From NCBI RefSeq assembly GCF_018403285.1, contig NZ_BOSJ01000013.1, positions 62,001 to 126,000 on the forward strand: 64,000 nucleotides of DNA, read 5' to 3'. A program made the position numbers and the translations under genes. This DNA comes from Paenibacillus sp. J45TS6 (GTDB lineage: Bacteria; Bacillota; Bacilli; Paenibacillales; Paenibacillaceae). The notes below the pieces were generated by a model. The model searched no databases, was not told the origin of the DNA, and worked only from the letters and a program-made list of their open reading frames with translations. Shown here piece by piece: positions 9,119 through 18,361 of the stretch; position 1 is the first letter of the stretch, and each line of letters begins with the position of its first letter.

Positions 9119-9412
9119 CTATTTTAAGTTACGGTTTGATGTTTTCGATTTCTGGCTTTGTGAGTTGTAATTTTTTCTGTTTTTCTCTGTCCAAATTTTG
9201 GACAGATTGAATCGGTTTTTCTTTTTAATTACAACATTAAGTAAGGCGTGCCCGCTATTTTCATTATAGCTGTGGTTAGTAGTTGTATTACTGGCAGGAT
9301 CGTGGTTGCCTGGCGCAGGCACAGACTCTGTTCCTAATTGTGATTTCTGGTATACAGGAACAGAGCTACTCCCAGTATCGCTATTCCTCCAAGTCCCGCT
9401 ATCACTAGCCAT
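9119..9412 (-). CDS. Possible small polar protein overlapping its neighbour
   Basis: 97 residues if begun at ATG 9412, overlapping the 3' end of the tail-anchored gene by 79 bases in another frame. The unique part (after 9334) is Asn/Ser/Lys-rich with no motif. Ribosome binding is weak (GGGAAAG, 10 bases upstream). The stop lies 12 bases before the ATPase start. It may be a real coupled small gene, or merely the open intergenic space between the two; a perfect 21-bp palindrome lies inside it. Confidence 0.3.
   Translation of the reverse strand: MASDSGTWRNSDTGSSSVPVYQKSQLGTESVPAPGNHDPASNTTTNHSYNENSGHALLNVVIKKKNRFNLSKIWTEKNRKNYNSQSQKSKTSNRNLK
9186..9206. repeat. 21-bp palindrome inside the toxin operon
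   Basis: TCTGTCCAAA-T-TTTGGACAGA, perfect 10-bp arms around one base. There is no T run, so it is not an obvious terminator; it may be a protein site or an RNA hairpin that tunes expression of the ATPase-toxin half of the operon. Confidence 0.5.
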
Positions 9413-9831
9413 TTTGTATTCGGCTTTCCCATGTCGGTAACCCTTACAGGTATATTTGTTGTATTTATTGTTTCGGGTGATGATGAAGCTTGTGAGAAGT
9501 TTCGTTTTAAGGGTCTGACCTTTTTCCCGACTTCAAGGATGAATTTGAACCGTTCCTTAGAGAAATTATAGCCAAGGTCGCTCTTCAATTGACCCAGATA
9601 ATCTGTGGTCCACTTGCTGGAGTCCGGTTCGATATACAGACCGTCATGCTCTACCCAAAGCGGATCAGACAGTCGGCTTTCAGCATATTCTGCTGCCTGC
9701 ATGACTTCATTTTGCTCATTCGTCGGATTTTTGGATAGATATGTGCTTAGGGCAATTTTTACTTGTTCTATATCACGTTTTTTTACAGCATCTACTAGAT
9801 AACTTTGCGGTTCAAACACTATTCCAGTCAC
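9334..9831 (-). CDS. Tail-anchored membrane protein of the toxin operon
   Basis: 165 residues from a GTG start with AAAAGGA just upstream (spacing is short). The N-terminal 95 residues form a small helical domain (VKKRDIEQVKIALSTYL, then LGYNFSKERFKFILEVGKKVR) that I have seen next to GTPase and HerA genes but whose function is unknown. A Ser/Thr linker leads to one C-terminal membrane segment (WLVIAGLGGIAILGVALFLY) with only four polar residues after it, so the domain should face the cytoplasm. The gene lies 8 bases behind the dynamin gene and is probably a membrane adaptor for the GTPases or the ATPase. Confidence 0.75.
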   Translation of the reverse strand: MTGIVFEPQSYLVDAVKKRDIEQVKIALSTYLSKNPTNEQNEVMQAAEYAESRLSDPLWVEHDGLYIEPDSSKWTTDYLGQLKSDLGYNFSKERFKFILEVGKKVRPLKRNFSQASSSPETINTTNIPVRVTDMGKPNTKWLVIAGLGGIAILGVALFLYTRNHN

Positions 9832-9839
9832 ATCCTTTT

Positions 9840-12089
9840 CTAAATTTCTAAAATTTTCTCTAGACGTTCAACAAAGCTATGAAGCCACTTTCTTTTTTCT
9901 CGGTCCTCTTTGATCCTGGCATTCAGCACTTCACTGTCATTTGACAGTTCCTCCATTTCATTTACCTTCAGTAATAACAATTCTTCCAGACGGTGAATCT
10001 CTATATTAAAAAACACCTTTAACTTGGTAACTTCATTGTCTAGGTAAGCCTGTGCTTCATTAATGTTATCTAACAAATCCTGTTTTGCTGGATTAATTAC
10101 TTCTTCTGCGATCCGGTCTACATTTACAAAAGTTTTGGTGGCATATTTAGGCACACTGTATCCTGAGCCCCAGGTTAAGGGATTCCACCAAGTTGATGTC
10201 TTCACCCACCTTTTCCCATCAGCAACTGTTTCCTCATATTTCAGATTTTCTACCAACGTTTCTGCGTCAGGAATATCAGCAGCAAAAATTCGGAACTCAT
10301 CTCGCTGGAGGCTATCACCACTTACTTCAATTAGGTCCTTTACATAATTACGATACTCTTCTAGCAATTGTTCTGCGTCATTTTGCATGGTTGCTAGAAT
10401 GATAATCTCTAGATCAGTCTTAATGTCGCTTTGTAGGGAGGAGATGTCCTCTTTTAATTTAGTAATAATTTTGTTGGCTTTGGATACCTCGATGCTCCCT
10501 TCGTTATTAAATAGCGACGCAAAATCATCAATTTTGGTATGTACCTTGCCCTCGATCCTTCTCGTTACAGATCGAATATCATATTTCTTATTGTTGATCC
10601 GTTCTTTAAAGGCACTTGCATTCTGTCCTTTAGAAATTTCTTCTTGAATGCGTTTCATTTGTGCATTAATTGTCTTCCGTAATCCCTCGTTGCTGGACAT
10701 TTGTTCCTGTAACTGCTGCTCTATTTTTTTACCTTCAACAACATCTTTGAAGGAGTTCACAGCCGCTGTAATTTTTGAAGTTTCCGCATACTTGTCTAAA
10801 TACTCATTGATTGCTTCTTCAATGGACGGAATCCCGGAATGGATCAAAGCTTCGGCGTAAGTATCATTTTCACTTTGTGCATGTTCGATTTGACTTAAAA
10901 GTTTTCGTTTCTTTGTATTGCTCAACGGAGCATATTTAACTAGGTGCATCTGAGGCTCTTCAATAAAAAAGTCATGCGCATTAAGTGTCTGCTGCTGCTT
11001 GCGCGTCAGAGTATCCCCGTTTTGTTCCATCCGGATCAGCTTTGCTGTCTCTGCGGAGACTGGAAAGATATTAGGATTTATGATCCCATTATCTTGCAGG
11101 TAGTCTCTGACTTCCTTTAAGGTATCCTCGATAGTTTCTCGTTCAGGATCGAACAAATCGATTTTGTTAACTGCAAAAATAAATCGGTCCTTTGATTGTT
11201 TTCCCCCGCTTTTCATCTGCTCCGCCACAGTAGAAAGCAAATTATTATCATCATCTGTGCTTAGCTGGGTGGAATTCAGCACGTAAAGTACTAATGGTTT
11301 GGACTCATTTTTGATAACCCGGTAAGTATGATCTTTGTGAGCACTGTTTCTGGAATTGTTGGGACCAGGAGTATCTACTAGAATCAGATTCATACTATTA
11401 GAAGATATATATGGAATAGTCCCTTCTATTTCAATATGCGAGACCTCTTCATTGTTATTGAAATCCTTCATGAGGTTACTGTCCAAAGTCTGTAGCGGAA
11501 TAATCTCGTTCCCTTCTATATCACTACAACGTCCGATAAATTCATTGCAACCGGGAACGTTTTTAATGCTTGCAATTGTTGCAGTACAGGCTGCCTGTTT
11601 AGAGGGCATCAATTCTTTACCGAGCAAGGAGTTAATTAGTGTCGACTTACCCGAGCTCATTGTTGCAATTACTGCAATTTCAAAATCTGAGCTGAGAGCC
11701 TTTTCAAAGTTATTCTTAATGGCATTACTGCGAAGCTCTTCGAACGGTCCATGCTGCATATCATTCACAAGTTGCGTTAGTTGGCTGATTTTATCGTCAT
11801 TGTTCTCAGCTGGAATATGTGCTAACTGAATATTGATATCCTTGCTCTGATTATATTTCTCACAGGCCTCGATTACATCATCATAATCAGGTAGTGTTCC
11901 ATGGAACACTACCTGGAATTCTGTCTCGTTAAGCTCGTATATCAATATATCAATAAGTTGGTCCAACCAAACCTGCAACCTCTCATTTTTGAACTTGAAC
12001 AGTTGACTTTCTTGGCTAATCTCCTCATTGTCGTACATTATTTGTGTTTCAACTTTATAAGGGTTGTAGCGGATAAATACTTCAGTCAT
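9840..12089 (-). CDS. Dynamin-like GTPase A
   Basis: 749 residues, ATG with GGAAGGTG upstream, overlapping the preceding GTPase gene by 4 bases (ATGA). The GTPase signature is complete: P-loop ATMSSGKSTLINSLLG near residue 143, a G2-region Thr/Cys-rich stretch (KQAACTATIAS), G3 VDTPGPNNSRN near 240 and G4 NKID near 308. The C-terminal half is mostly coiled coil, with a short hydrophobic Trp-rich part (STWWNPLTWGSGY) that could be a membrane paddle. Bacterial dynamins remodel or tether membranes, usually as neighbouring pairs such as this one. Its place in a toxin-ATPase operon suggests a role in membrane passage or protection. Confidence 0.88.
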   Translation of the reverse strand: MTEVFIRYNPYKVETQIMYDNEEISQESQLFKFKNERLQVWLDQLIDILIYELNETEFQVVFHGTLPDYDDVIEACEKYNQSKDINIQLAHIPAENNDDKISQLTQLVNDMQHGPFEELRSNAIKNNFEKALSSDFEIAVIATMSSGKSTLINSLLGKELMPSKQAACTATIASIKNVPGCNEFIGRCSDIEGNEIIPLQTLDSNLMKDFNNNEEVSHIEIEGTIPYISSNSMNLILVDTPGPNNSRNSAHKDHTYRVIKNESKPLVLYVLNSTQLSTDDDNNLLSTVAEQMKSGGKQSKDRFIFAVNKIDLFDPERETIEDTLKEVRDYLQDNGIINPNIFPVSAETAKLIRMEQNGDTLTRKQQQTLNAHDFFIEEPQMHLVKYAPLSNTKKRKLLSQIEHAQSENDTYAEALIHSGIPSIEEAINEYLDKYAETSKITAAVNSFKDVVEGKKIEQQLQEQMSSNEGLRKTINAQMKRIQEEISKGQNASAFKERINNKKYDIRSVTRRIEGKVHTKIDDFASLFNNEGSIEVSKANKIITKLKEDISSLQSDIKTDLEIIILATMQNDAEQLLEEYRNYVKDLIEVSGDSLQRDEFRIFAADIPDAETLVENLKYEETVADGKRWVKTSTWWNPLTWGSGYSVPKYATKTFVNVDRIAEEVINPAKQDLLDNINEAQAYLDNEVTKLKVFFNIEIHRLEELLLLKVNEMEELSNDSEVLNARIKEDREKRKWLHSFVERLEKILEI

Positions 12090-13588
12090 TTATATGAACA
12101 CCTTCCATTATCGGATATACTTGATTCTTTGATGCTTTGTAGCAGCAAACGTTCCACAATATGAATACCTGTCTTCTTAATTGCTTCATCTATTACTTTT
12201 GAATTTATATAATTGTTTCCTATTTGAATATTCCGATGCAATTTAAAACGAACCACGGATGGCGGTAACGATTTTGTTAGGTTTCTATCAATGTATTGAT
12301 TCATATCATATAGCGGAATCCGGAACAGCTCTAACAGGGTAAGAGCATCTCTCGTTTCCCTCTTTGTTAAAGCTCTGTTATCGAGGATGTCCCTGAATAA
12401 TCCGGCAGCATACGAGGATATTGGAACAATGACTGGAGAAGCGACACCTAACTCCATCAAATGGCTTTTGGCAATATTTAAAGACTCAGCAATACTGTCT
12501 TCTGCCTCTAGATCAAGTTGATCGGTCTTATTCAATAAAAAGATGATTTGTTGGTCTCCTAAATGTTTTATTACTTGCTGAAGTAGGATTTTATCATCTT
12601 CTGGAGCCAAATTTGCAGCATTCAGGACATACAAGATAACGTTACTTTTCTTTTGTTCAAGAATTTCTTGCGTAATTTCTTCGTGATGGCGGTTTCTTGA
12701 ATTATTTGTACCTGGTGTATCAATAAAAGATATGTTGAATTTTTTCAACATTGAAATGCTGTTCATATTTCCTTCTACTTCGATCTGCTCGATACCAGAA
12801 TCGCCATTCCATCTCGCAATATCATCATATGTAAGATTCCATCGGGTATCTGTATGTTGACCTGTAGCCAAACCTATCTCTCTGACTTGTTTAGGTCTGT
12901 TCGTAAATTTCAAACAAGTTGATGTGCAAGCTTTATTTTCAGAAGGGAAGATCTTCTTGCCAAGCAGTGCGTTCAGAAGAGTCGATTTACCTGAACTCAT
13001 GGTGGCAATCACTGTAACATTAAAGGATTTCACCTGTTCTTGTAACAAATATGCGTTGACTGCATTCTGAAGATACTTAAACACTTTTAATCGTTTTAAT
13101 TTAAATAATCCCTCAACTTCTTCGCCTGCAATCATTTTAATCAGCAATGATTTGATTTCTACTTCCATTGACTGAGGAAATTTACAATAATCAGCATACA
13201 AACGAATGATAGAATTAAAGTTAAATTCATCGTTACCATTCAATTCAAAGAACAGCATCTCTCCGAAGAGCAACTTACTATAAACAGATTGTGTAAATTT
13301 TTCATCTTCTATGAGACTTCTCAAATAGTCAAAGAGTTTCTCATTTCCTTCATCTATAAAAGTTTGTATTTGGTAATAATCACTGTCCTTAATAATAAAG
13401 TACTTTCTGTATGTATTTAATATATCCTTAACTTGCTCTTCATTCCTGGCCCCCGCTTGCAAAGCAGCATACAAGAGTGTGAAGTATGTCACTCTGAATT
13501 TATAATTCTTTCTTCTTACCGGATGATTCTCCAAATTTAAAAATCCGCTGATTCTCTCAGCTCTATTGGTCAATGCACCTAAATTCAT
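12086..13588 (-). CDS. Dynamin-like GTPase B, first gene of the toxin operon
   Basis: 500 residues, ATG with GGAGGT 12 bases upstream. An N-terminal helical domain of about 185 residues precedes the GTPase domain: P-loop ATMSSGKSTLLNALLG near 198, G2 region NKACTSTCLKFTN, G3 IDTPGTNNSRN near 290 and G4 NKTD near 353. It lacks the long C-terminal coiled coil of its partner and ends soon after the GTPase domain, so the two are probably unequal subunits of one hetero-oligomer, as in known bacterial dynamin pairs. It is the promoter-proximal gene of the seven-gene run. Confidence 0.85.
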   Translation of the reverse strand: MNLGALTNRAERISGFLNLENHPVRRKNYKFRVTYFTLLYAALQAGARNEEQVKDILNTYRKYFIIKDSDYYQIQTFIDEGNEKLFDYLRSLIEDEKFTQSVYSKLLFGEMLFFELNGNDEFNFNSIIRLYADYCKFPQSMEVEIKSLLIKMIAGEEVEGLFKLKRLKVFKYLQNAVNAYLLQEQVKSFNVTVIATMSSGKSTLLNALLGKKIFPSENKACTSTCLKFTNRPKQVREIGLATGQHTDTRWNLTYDDIARWNGDSGIEQIEVEGNMNSISMLKKFNISFIDTPGTNNSRNRHHEEITQEILEQKKSNVILYVLNAANLAPEDDKILLQQVIKHLGDQQIIFLLNKTDQLDLEAEDSIAESLNIAKSHLMELGVASPVIVPISSYAAGLFRDILDNRALTKRETRDALTLLELFRIPLYDMNQYIDRNLTKSLPPSVVRFKLHRNIQIGNNYINSKVIDEAIKKTGIHIVERLLLQSIKESSISDNGRCSYK

Positions 13589-13643
13589 TTATGAAATTAC
13601 CTCCAGTTTGCAACTTTAGGTTTAAACTCACTTTCTGGCCTAC

Positions 13644-13666
13644 TTGGTACTTTTAAAGTGAACCAA
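13644..13666. promoter_or_regulatory. Imperfect palindrome upstream of the dynamin-toxin operon
   Basis: TTGGT...ACCAA arms around ACTTTTAAAGT-like core, 23 bases, 56 bases upstream of the first start codon. No clean -10/-35 pair was recognised. It could be an operator. Confidence 0.3.
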
Positions 13667-13897
13667 CTTCTTCTCTCTTTCTCTGAGTTGCTCTTTTGCA
13701 AAATTTAAAAAGCTGTATTGCTATCATTTTTGCATCTGAAATCTTTAATTTCTCCATTTCTTATATCTCTTCTATTTATATCGGTTATAATTCCTTAAAT
13801 TTGTTGGTTTTTCTTGTAATTTTCAAAGTCTATGTTCCCCAATCAATACAAAATGTTAATGAGTTTATAGAAATATAATACTAAGTACATAAATAAC

Positions 13898-13944
13898 AAG
13901 ACTCCTAGCCGTCAAGAATTATTGTTCTTGAGAAAAGGAGTCTA
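13898..13944 (-). terminator. Compound hairpin behind the Uma2 gene
   Basis: Outer arms AGACTCCT / AGGAGTCT enclose an inner stem TCAAGAA / TTCTTGA. It lies 27 bases past the stop of the minus-strand Uma2 gene. The T run is poor, so termination is likely but not certain. Confidence 0.5.
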
Positions 13945-13970
13945 AATATGTCTTATTCTTTTTAAATTAC

Positions 13971-14531
13971 TTAAGAATCAAAAGTTTTTTCAATGTCTAA
14001 TTCAAATCCTGGAACTGCCAAGGAGCGAATCGTTCCGCTTTTCTCATTTGCCAAAATCTCATATTGACCATCTTCATTTAAAGTAAACACCTGTACATAC
14101 TTTTGTAGAGGATTAACAATCCAATATTCTTGAACTTTATATTTTTGATAAAGATTCAGCTTAAATACTAAATCGTGAGCTTGATTAGATGGGCTAATGA
14201 TCTCAATGATCAGTTTAGGAACGCCAACATATCGCTGTTCGTCAAACCCAGAAGGATCACAAATAACAGATAAATCAGGAATTACGACTTTCTGATTGTT
14301 TTCTTCGTCAGACAGAACAACATCAAATGGGGCTGCTAGTACTTCACATTCTTTGCCCATTAATAAACTACCTAACTGAACACTTAATTTCATGGAAATA
14401 CGCTGGTGACTCGTACTAGGAGATGGCGACATGTAAACAACGCCATCGATATATTCTAACAATTTATTTGATGCACTTTTCAACTCTAAATATTCTTTAT
14501 ATGTGATGGGTGATTCATTTGGAATCTTCAT
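13971..14531 (-). CDS. Uma2 family (DUF820) putative endonuclease
   Basis: About 186 residues; start ATG 14531 preferred because AAGGATGG lies 8 bases upstream (an ATG 12 bases earlier has no site). The family pattern is clear: ITYKEYLELKS near the start, EYIDGVVYMSPSPSTSHQ, the PD-(D/E)XK core VVIPDLSVICDP followed by LIIEIISPSN, and KYKVQEYWIVNPLQK. Uma2 proteins share the restriction-endonuclease fold and occur in many copies in some bacteria; their physiological substrate is not known. It is a single gene without toxin or methylase partner. Confidence 0.85.
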   Translation of the reverse strand: MKIPNESPITYKEYLELKSASNKLLEYIDGVVYMSPSPSTSHQRISMKLSVQLGSLLMGKECEVLAAPFDVVLSDEENNQKVVIPDLSVICDPSGFDEQRYVGVPKLIIEIISPSNQAHDLVFKLNLYQKYKVQEYWIVNPLQKYVQVFTLNEDGQYEILANEKSGTIRSLAVPGFELDIEKTFDS

Positions 14532-14642
14532 TTTATTCACCATCCTTGTAAATATCTCGCTACTTACAGTATATCATTTAACATTCACATGTTGACGTCA
14601 ATATTCATAGACTTACTAGTCAATAAATGAAAGAACCTCAAT

Positions 14643-15156
14643 TTAAATTGCAGTTCTTTTCGTTTCTTTTCGTAATAATTCTGTAGTTTTTAGCACAATC
14701 TTTTTAAGAGCTTCTAAGTTCTCTAGATCTATATTATTACTAGGTAGAAGTATTTCAGCTTCCTTTATCTCTTTTATTTCATTGTCAATGCTATCTATTT
14801 TATCTCTCAGATCCTTTATCGACCAAAGCATCTGCTCATATTCATCGTTCAAGGAGATTACAGAATAAATAATCTGATTTAATTGCAATTGATCTGTATT
14901 AATTTCTTTAGTCTCATTAAGAATGTTTCTTTGAACTGATAATATTTTTTTGTTATTTTTCGCCTCTCTTATTTGATTATCAAACTTAGCACGTAGTTTT
15001 CCATTCCACCTGAAGCCAACTGCAGCAGCCGATCGATTTAACTTTTCACCTACATATTCAAACGCATCTAATTGTGTTTTACCCTTAGATATATTTTATT
15101 ACTGTTTGTAAAAGTAATATGTCCTCTTCGGTTTTCCAGGCATCTCTTCTCTTCAT
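14643..15156 (-). pseudogene. rsfA: rsfA-like sporulation regulator, frameshifted
   Basis: From ATG 15156 (GGAGG 8 bases upstream) the first 23 codons read MKRRDAWKTEEDILLLQTV, the start of the Myb-like domain of RsfA, a prespore-specific regulator. The frame then stops. In another frame, from about 15088, TQLDAFEYVGEKLNRSAAA and GFRWNGKLR continue the same domain, followed by the C-terminal coiled coil ending at 14643. One extra base or two missing ones near 15085-15092 breaks the gene. An intact family member would have about 170 residues, which the sum of both parts matches. It points to a sporulating Bacillaceae host. Confidence 0.75.
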
Positions 15157-16109
15157 CCGGCATCCTCCAAATATACGTTCTTAATCTCATATATATCCTA
15201 TTGCATATCATTTTATTCTGCTGCCCACTAGTTTGATTAAAATACTTCAAATAGTGAGTTTTGTTTTGGTTTATTTCATTTACTTTCTTTCGTTCGGTAT
15301 ATTGAAATCATGAATGTCGAAGAAGGGAGTAAAAAATCTGCTTGCTCTTTTCATTGTAGTAAAGACCAGTGTTGAGATTCTCGTTAGATTTAGTGAATCG
15401 ATCAATTAATACACTTTGACATGCTAAAAATTTTTAAGACGGGAAAAATCAGCTAAGTACGGATGAAAAATCTATTTCTAATTTTTCATATACTGTAAAA
15501 ATATAATTAGTGATCAATAACGATTTTAGTTCCGTCATTGTTGTACTTAGTGAGTAAACCAAAGCTAATTGATATCAACAGAAGCACCTAAACGCCACTT
15601 TTTGTTGTGGATTCGTAAAATGGAAGCTAGATCTAGCATGGCTAAAATAAGGTCAAATGGTCTCGATCCAATTAATATCAATCTTGCTGGGAAAACAGAC
15701 TCTAACATCAAACAAACCTTGTCACAGTTGGAATCTTTGATAGATTAACCAGGATCTCCTCCTTTACAATAATCAATTAAATATATACGCTCTCAATTTT
15801 CTTTTTGTGATTTATACAATTTAAAATAATATAAAAAAAAAGAAACGACATTGAAAAATCAGATGCCGTTGCTCCTCTATATCAAATACCGATTGTTCTC
15901 CTACCGTTGTTTATATACTTAAGACTACAGACTACCAAATACTGTTTGTTTTTATAATGAGTTATGAAACTTAATCGAATAACATTAGAAGCTAAATAAA
16001 CTAATAGGTTCCATATTTATCTATATCGTTTATTAATGTTATACTAAATTGCATTAAATAAGAATTTAACGCAATTTCATTTTAAATCGATTTTTAAGGT
16101 GGTGGGCTG
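15157..16109. other. Gene-free stretch upstream of the recombinase
   Basis: AT-rich. A 42-codon frame at 15622-15748 (MEARSSMAKIRSNGL...) has no ribosome binding site and no known match; it may be a remnant. A TATACT at 16037-16042 may be the -10 box of the recombinase gene. Confidence 0.3.
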
Positions 16110-17048
16110 ATGGATTATGCAGAAGTCTTTGAGCAATATGACCATGAAATTAGGCTTTTTATTGCCTATATGAAAGATCGTGAATATTCGAAAGAAACTC
16201 AGAAAGGTTACCTACATGATGTAAAACACTTTTTAATAAGTTTGGATGGAAAGTCTGTAAAAGAGGTAACTGATATCGATGTCATGTATTATCTGACTGA
16301 GGTCCGTGAAAAAGGTGCTGGCCCGCGTTACCGTAACCGTTGTCTATCAGCTATTCGGCTTTTCTATAAAGTGATGGTAAAGTTTAAAGTTGCTATGAGC
16401 AATCCAGCAGTGGAAATCGAAAAAGCAAAAGTGGAGAAAAATCGGCAGCCTACGTATCTTCAAAAGGAAGCTTTAGATGTGTGTTTAGAACTTGTCCATG
16501 GTAGACACATTATCCGTGATATAACCATCATTGCTCTTATGGCTTATGCGGGGCTTCGAGTAAGTGAAATTGTGAAACTAAACGTTACGGATTTTGATAA
16601 AGATAATTCTAGGATTGCAGTTTTAGGAAAAGGCGATAAATGGAGATACATTCCCCTTCCAATTGAATTAAATCAGTTATTACAAGCCTATTTAGCAAGT
16701 CGCTTAGAACCTTGGTATAGTAAAGAAACTGCATTTTTTATATCACAGCGCCGGGGTAGAATCAGTAAGCGTATGGTGCAAACGATCGCCGAAAAAACTT
16801 TCACAGCATTATTGGAACAATATCCTCAATTTGCTGGAAAGAGGCTTTCTGCCCACAAACTAAGACATTCATTCGCAACTAGTTTAATGCAAAGCGGTAC
16901 AGATTTACGCACTGTTCAAGAGCTTCTAGGTCACGAAGATATCTCTACCACTCAAATTTACACACATGTAACTGATGAAGTTAAAGAGCTTGCAATGAGT
17001 AAGATTCATCCTGCTATTCCCTTATTATTAAAATCTGTTAAATGTTAA
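16110..17048 (+). CDS. Tyrosine recombinase, XerC/XerD type
   Basis: 312 residues, ATG with AAGGTGGTG 8-10 bases upstream. An N-terminal SAM-like core-binding domain ([22 protein letters not shown]) precedes the catalytic domain, which shows all active-site residues: Arg in AGLRVSE (about 150), Lys in GKGDKWR (about 175), HKLRHS (about 249-254), His in LLGHEDIS (about 274) and the nucleophile Tyr in TQIYTHV (about 284). Length and spacing are those of XerC/D, so it may resolve plasmid dimers or act on a mobile segment. No recombination site was identified beside it. Confidence 0.9.
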   Translation: MDYAEVFEQYDHEIRLFIAYMKDREYSKETQKGYLHDVKHFLISLDGKSVKEVTDIDVMYYLTEVREKGAGPRYRNRCLSAIRLFYKVMVKFKVAMSNPAVEIEKAKVEKNRQPTYLQKEALDVCLELVHGRHIIRDITIIALMAYAGLRVSEIVKLNVTDFDKDNSRIAVLGKGDKWRYIPLPIELNQLLQAYLASRLEPWYSKETAFFISQRRGRISKRMVQTIAEKTFTALLEQYPQFAGKRLSAHKLRHSFATSLMQSGTDLRTVQELLGHEDISTTQIYTHVTDEVKELAMSKIHPAIPLLLKSVKC

Positions 17049-17116
17049 TGTTGAAAATTATTAAATTAATTTTAAGATAGAAAAATTTATGATTTTTATA
17101 AAAGGTGTGAGTGATT

Positions 17117-17779
17117 TTGCGTTTCTTTTTAACTTTTTTATATTTTGTTATTAGTTGCATGATCTTAGCATTTGTAGACGCTGTTTGGGCACTAGGTTAC
17201 GCACCAAAATCGTTTATTAAGATTTTTCTTTTCGGTCTAGTCCCTTTCGTTTTATTGTGGAAATGTAAAAAAGTGGAATTGCTTGGTCTATTTAAGTTTT
17301 CGAAGAGTTCTTTTAGAAAATCCTTGAGCTACGGGGGACTTGTGTACGGGATCATCGTAGGTGGATATTTTTTATTAAAGCCTTTCATCGATTTTTCTAA
17401 TATCACAACCAGTTTAAATGATTCGGTTGGCGTAAGTGCATCTAATTTTATAATAGTAGCTTTGTACATTTCGTTGATTAATTCGTTTTTAGAAGAATTT
17501 TTCTTTCGAGGATTCGGGACCGTATTCTTCAATGTAAGCAACAAGTGGTTAACATATATAACAAGCGCCGCCTTATTTGCTCTCTATCATGTAGCGATGA
17601 TGATTGGTTGGTATGACTGGTGGGTCTTTGTATTAGCTATAATCGGATTGTTTGTTTCTGGTATTGTATTTCACTTATTAAACCAAGCATCGCGTTCTTT
17701 ATATACTTCTTGGTTTGTACATATGTGTAGTAACTTGGGTATTAATACCGTAGGGTTAATCCTTTTTGGCATTTTATAA
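17117..17779 (+). CDS. CPBP family intramembrane glutamic endopeptidase
   Basis: About 220 residues. TTG 17117 lies 9 bases behind AAAGGTG; a GTG at 17111 is closer than usual. Six or seven hydrophobic segments and the three CPBP (Abi/CAAX-like) motifs are present: EEFFFRG with the paired catalytic Glu and the Arg (about 123-129), ALYHVAM with the first His, and SWFVHMCSNLGIN with the second His. Such proteases cut within the membrane; in Gram-positives some act in bacteriocin self-immunity. The gene follows the recombinase by about 70 bases and ends before a strong hairpin. Substrate unknown. Confidence 0.85.
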   Translation: MRFFLTFLYFVISCMILAFVDAVWALGYAPKSFIKIFLFGLVPFVLLWKCKKVELLGLFKFSKSSFRKSLSYGGLVYGIIVGGYFLLKPFIDFSNITTSLNDSVGVSASNFIIVALYISLINSFLEEFFFRGFGTVFFNVSNKWLTYITSAALFALYHVAMMIGWYDWWVFVLAIIGLFVSGIVFHLLNQASRSLYTSWFVHMCSNLGINTVGLILFGIL

Positions 17780-17893
17780 TAATTGGCGCGAAAAAATCAG
17801 CATCCCCTTCAATAGTGGTTATTTAAAAAATGGAATACAGAGATTTAATTCTCAACATTAATCTTTAATAGAGCCCATTATTATTCAAAAATT

Positions 17894-17935
17894 GAAATAG
17901 CCACTTTTGATTGAATAATCAAAAGTGGCTATTTC
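17894..17935. terminator. Perfect 18-bp hairpin
   Basis: GAAATAGCCACTTTTGATT / AATCAAAAGTGGCTATTTC around a 4-base loop, 115 bases behind the CPBP gene. Weak T tract; may terminate in either direction. Confidence 0.6.
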
Positions 17936-18361
17936 TCAGCTGCTTTTACATTATTATTCTATTAAAGTTTTTTTAAAATATGCCTATTTTATTCGTAAAA
18001 TTTAAAGTGGTTATATGAATTATCTAACTTCAATAACCAGTGACAAAACGATAGCTCAGTTTTGGTTGTAATAAATAATAAAATGGCTTTTGTTTGTTCT
18101 TATACATCGAGTTTTATTTGTGATTGTAATATGTATAAAACAATAACTCTTTGAACATACTTTTAATAAGATGATCAAGCCGTAACAGATAGCAATTATT
18201 TCGTAACTAATTAAATTGATAGACTTGATGTCATAAATGAGATATGAGATTATTGGATCTATTTATTTACTATGAAGTAAAGCTTCTAAATTTATAGATA
18301 CACTATAATGAAGTCATTAAATATTATTTAGAACTGGTAACTTAAACTCTTAAGAAATCTT
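17936..18361. other. Gene-free stretch
   Basis: AT-rich, with no reading frame, repeat or hairpin that I can support. Confidence 0.4.

Noticed and set aside
16110-17048. Integrase of an ICE with attachment sites
   Set aside because: No tRNA gene and no direct repeats that could be att sites were found near it; a Xer-type resolving role is as likely.
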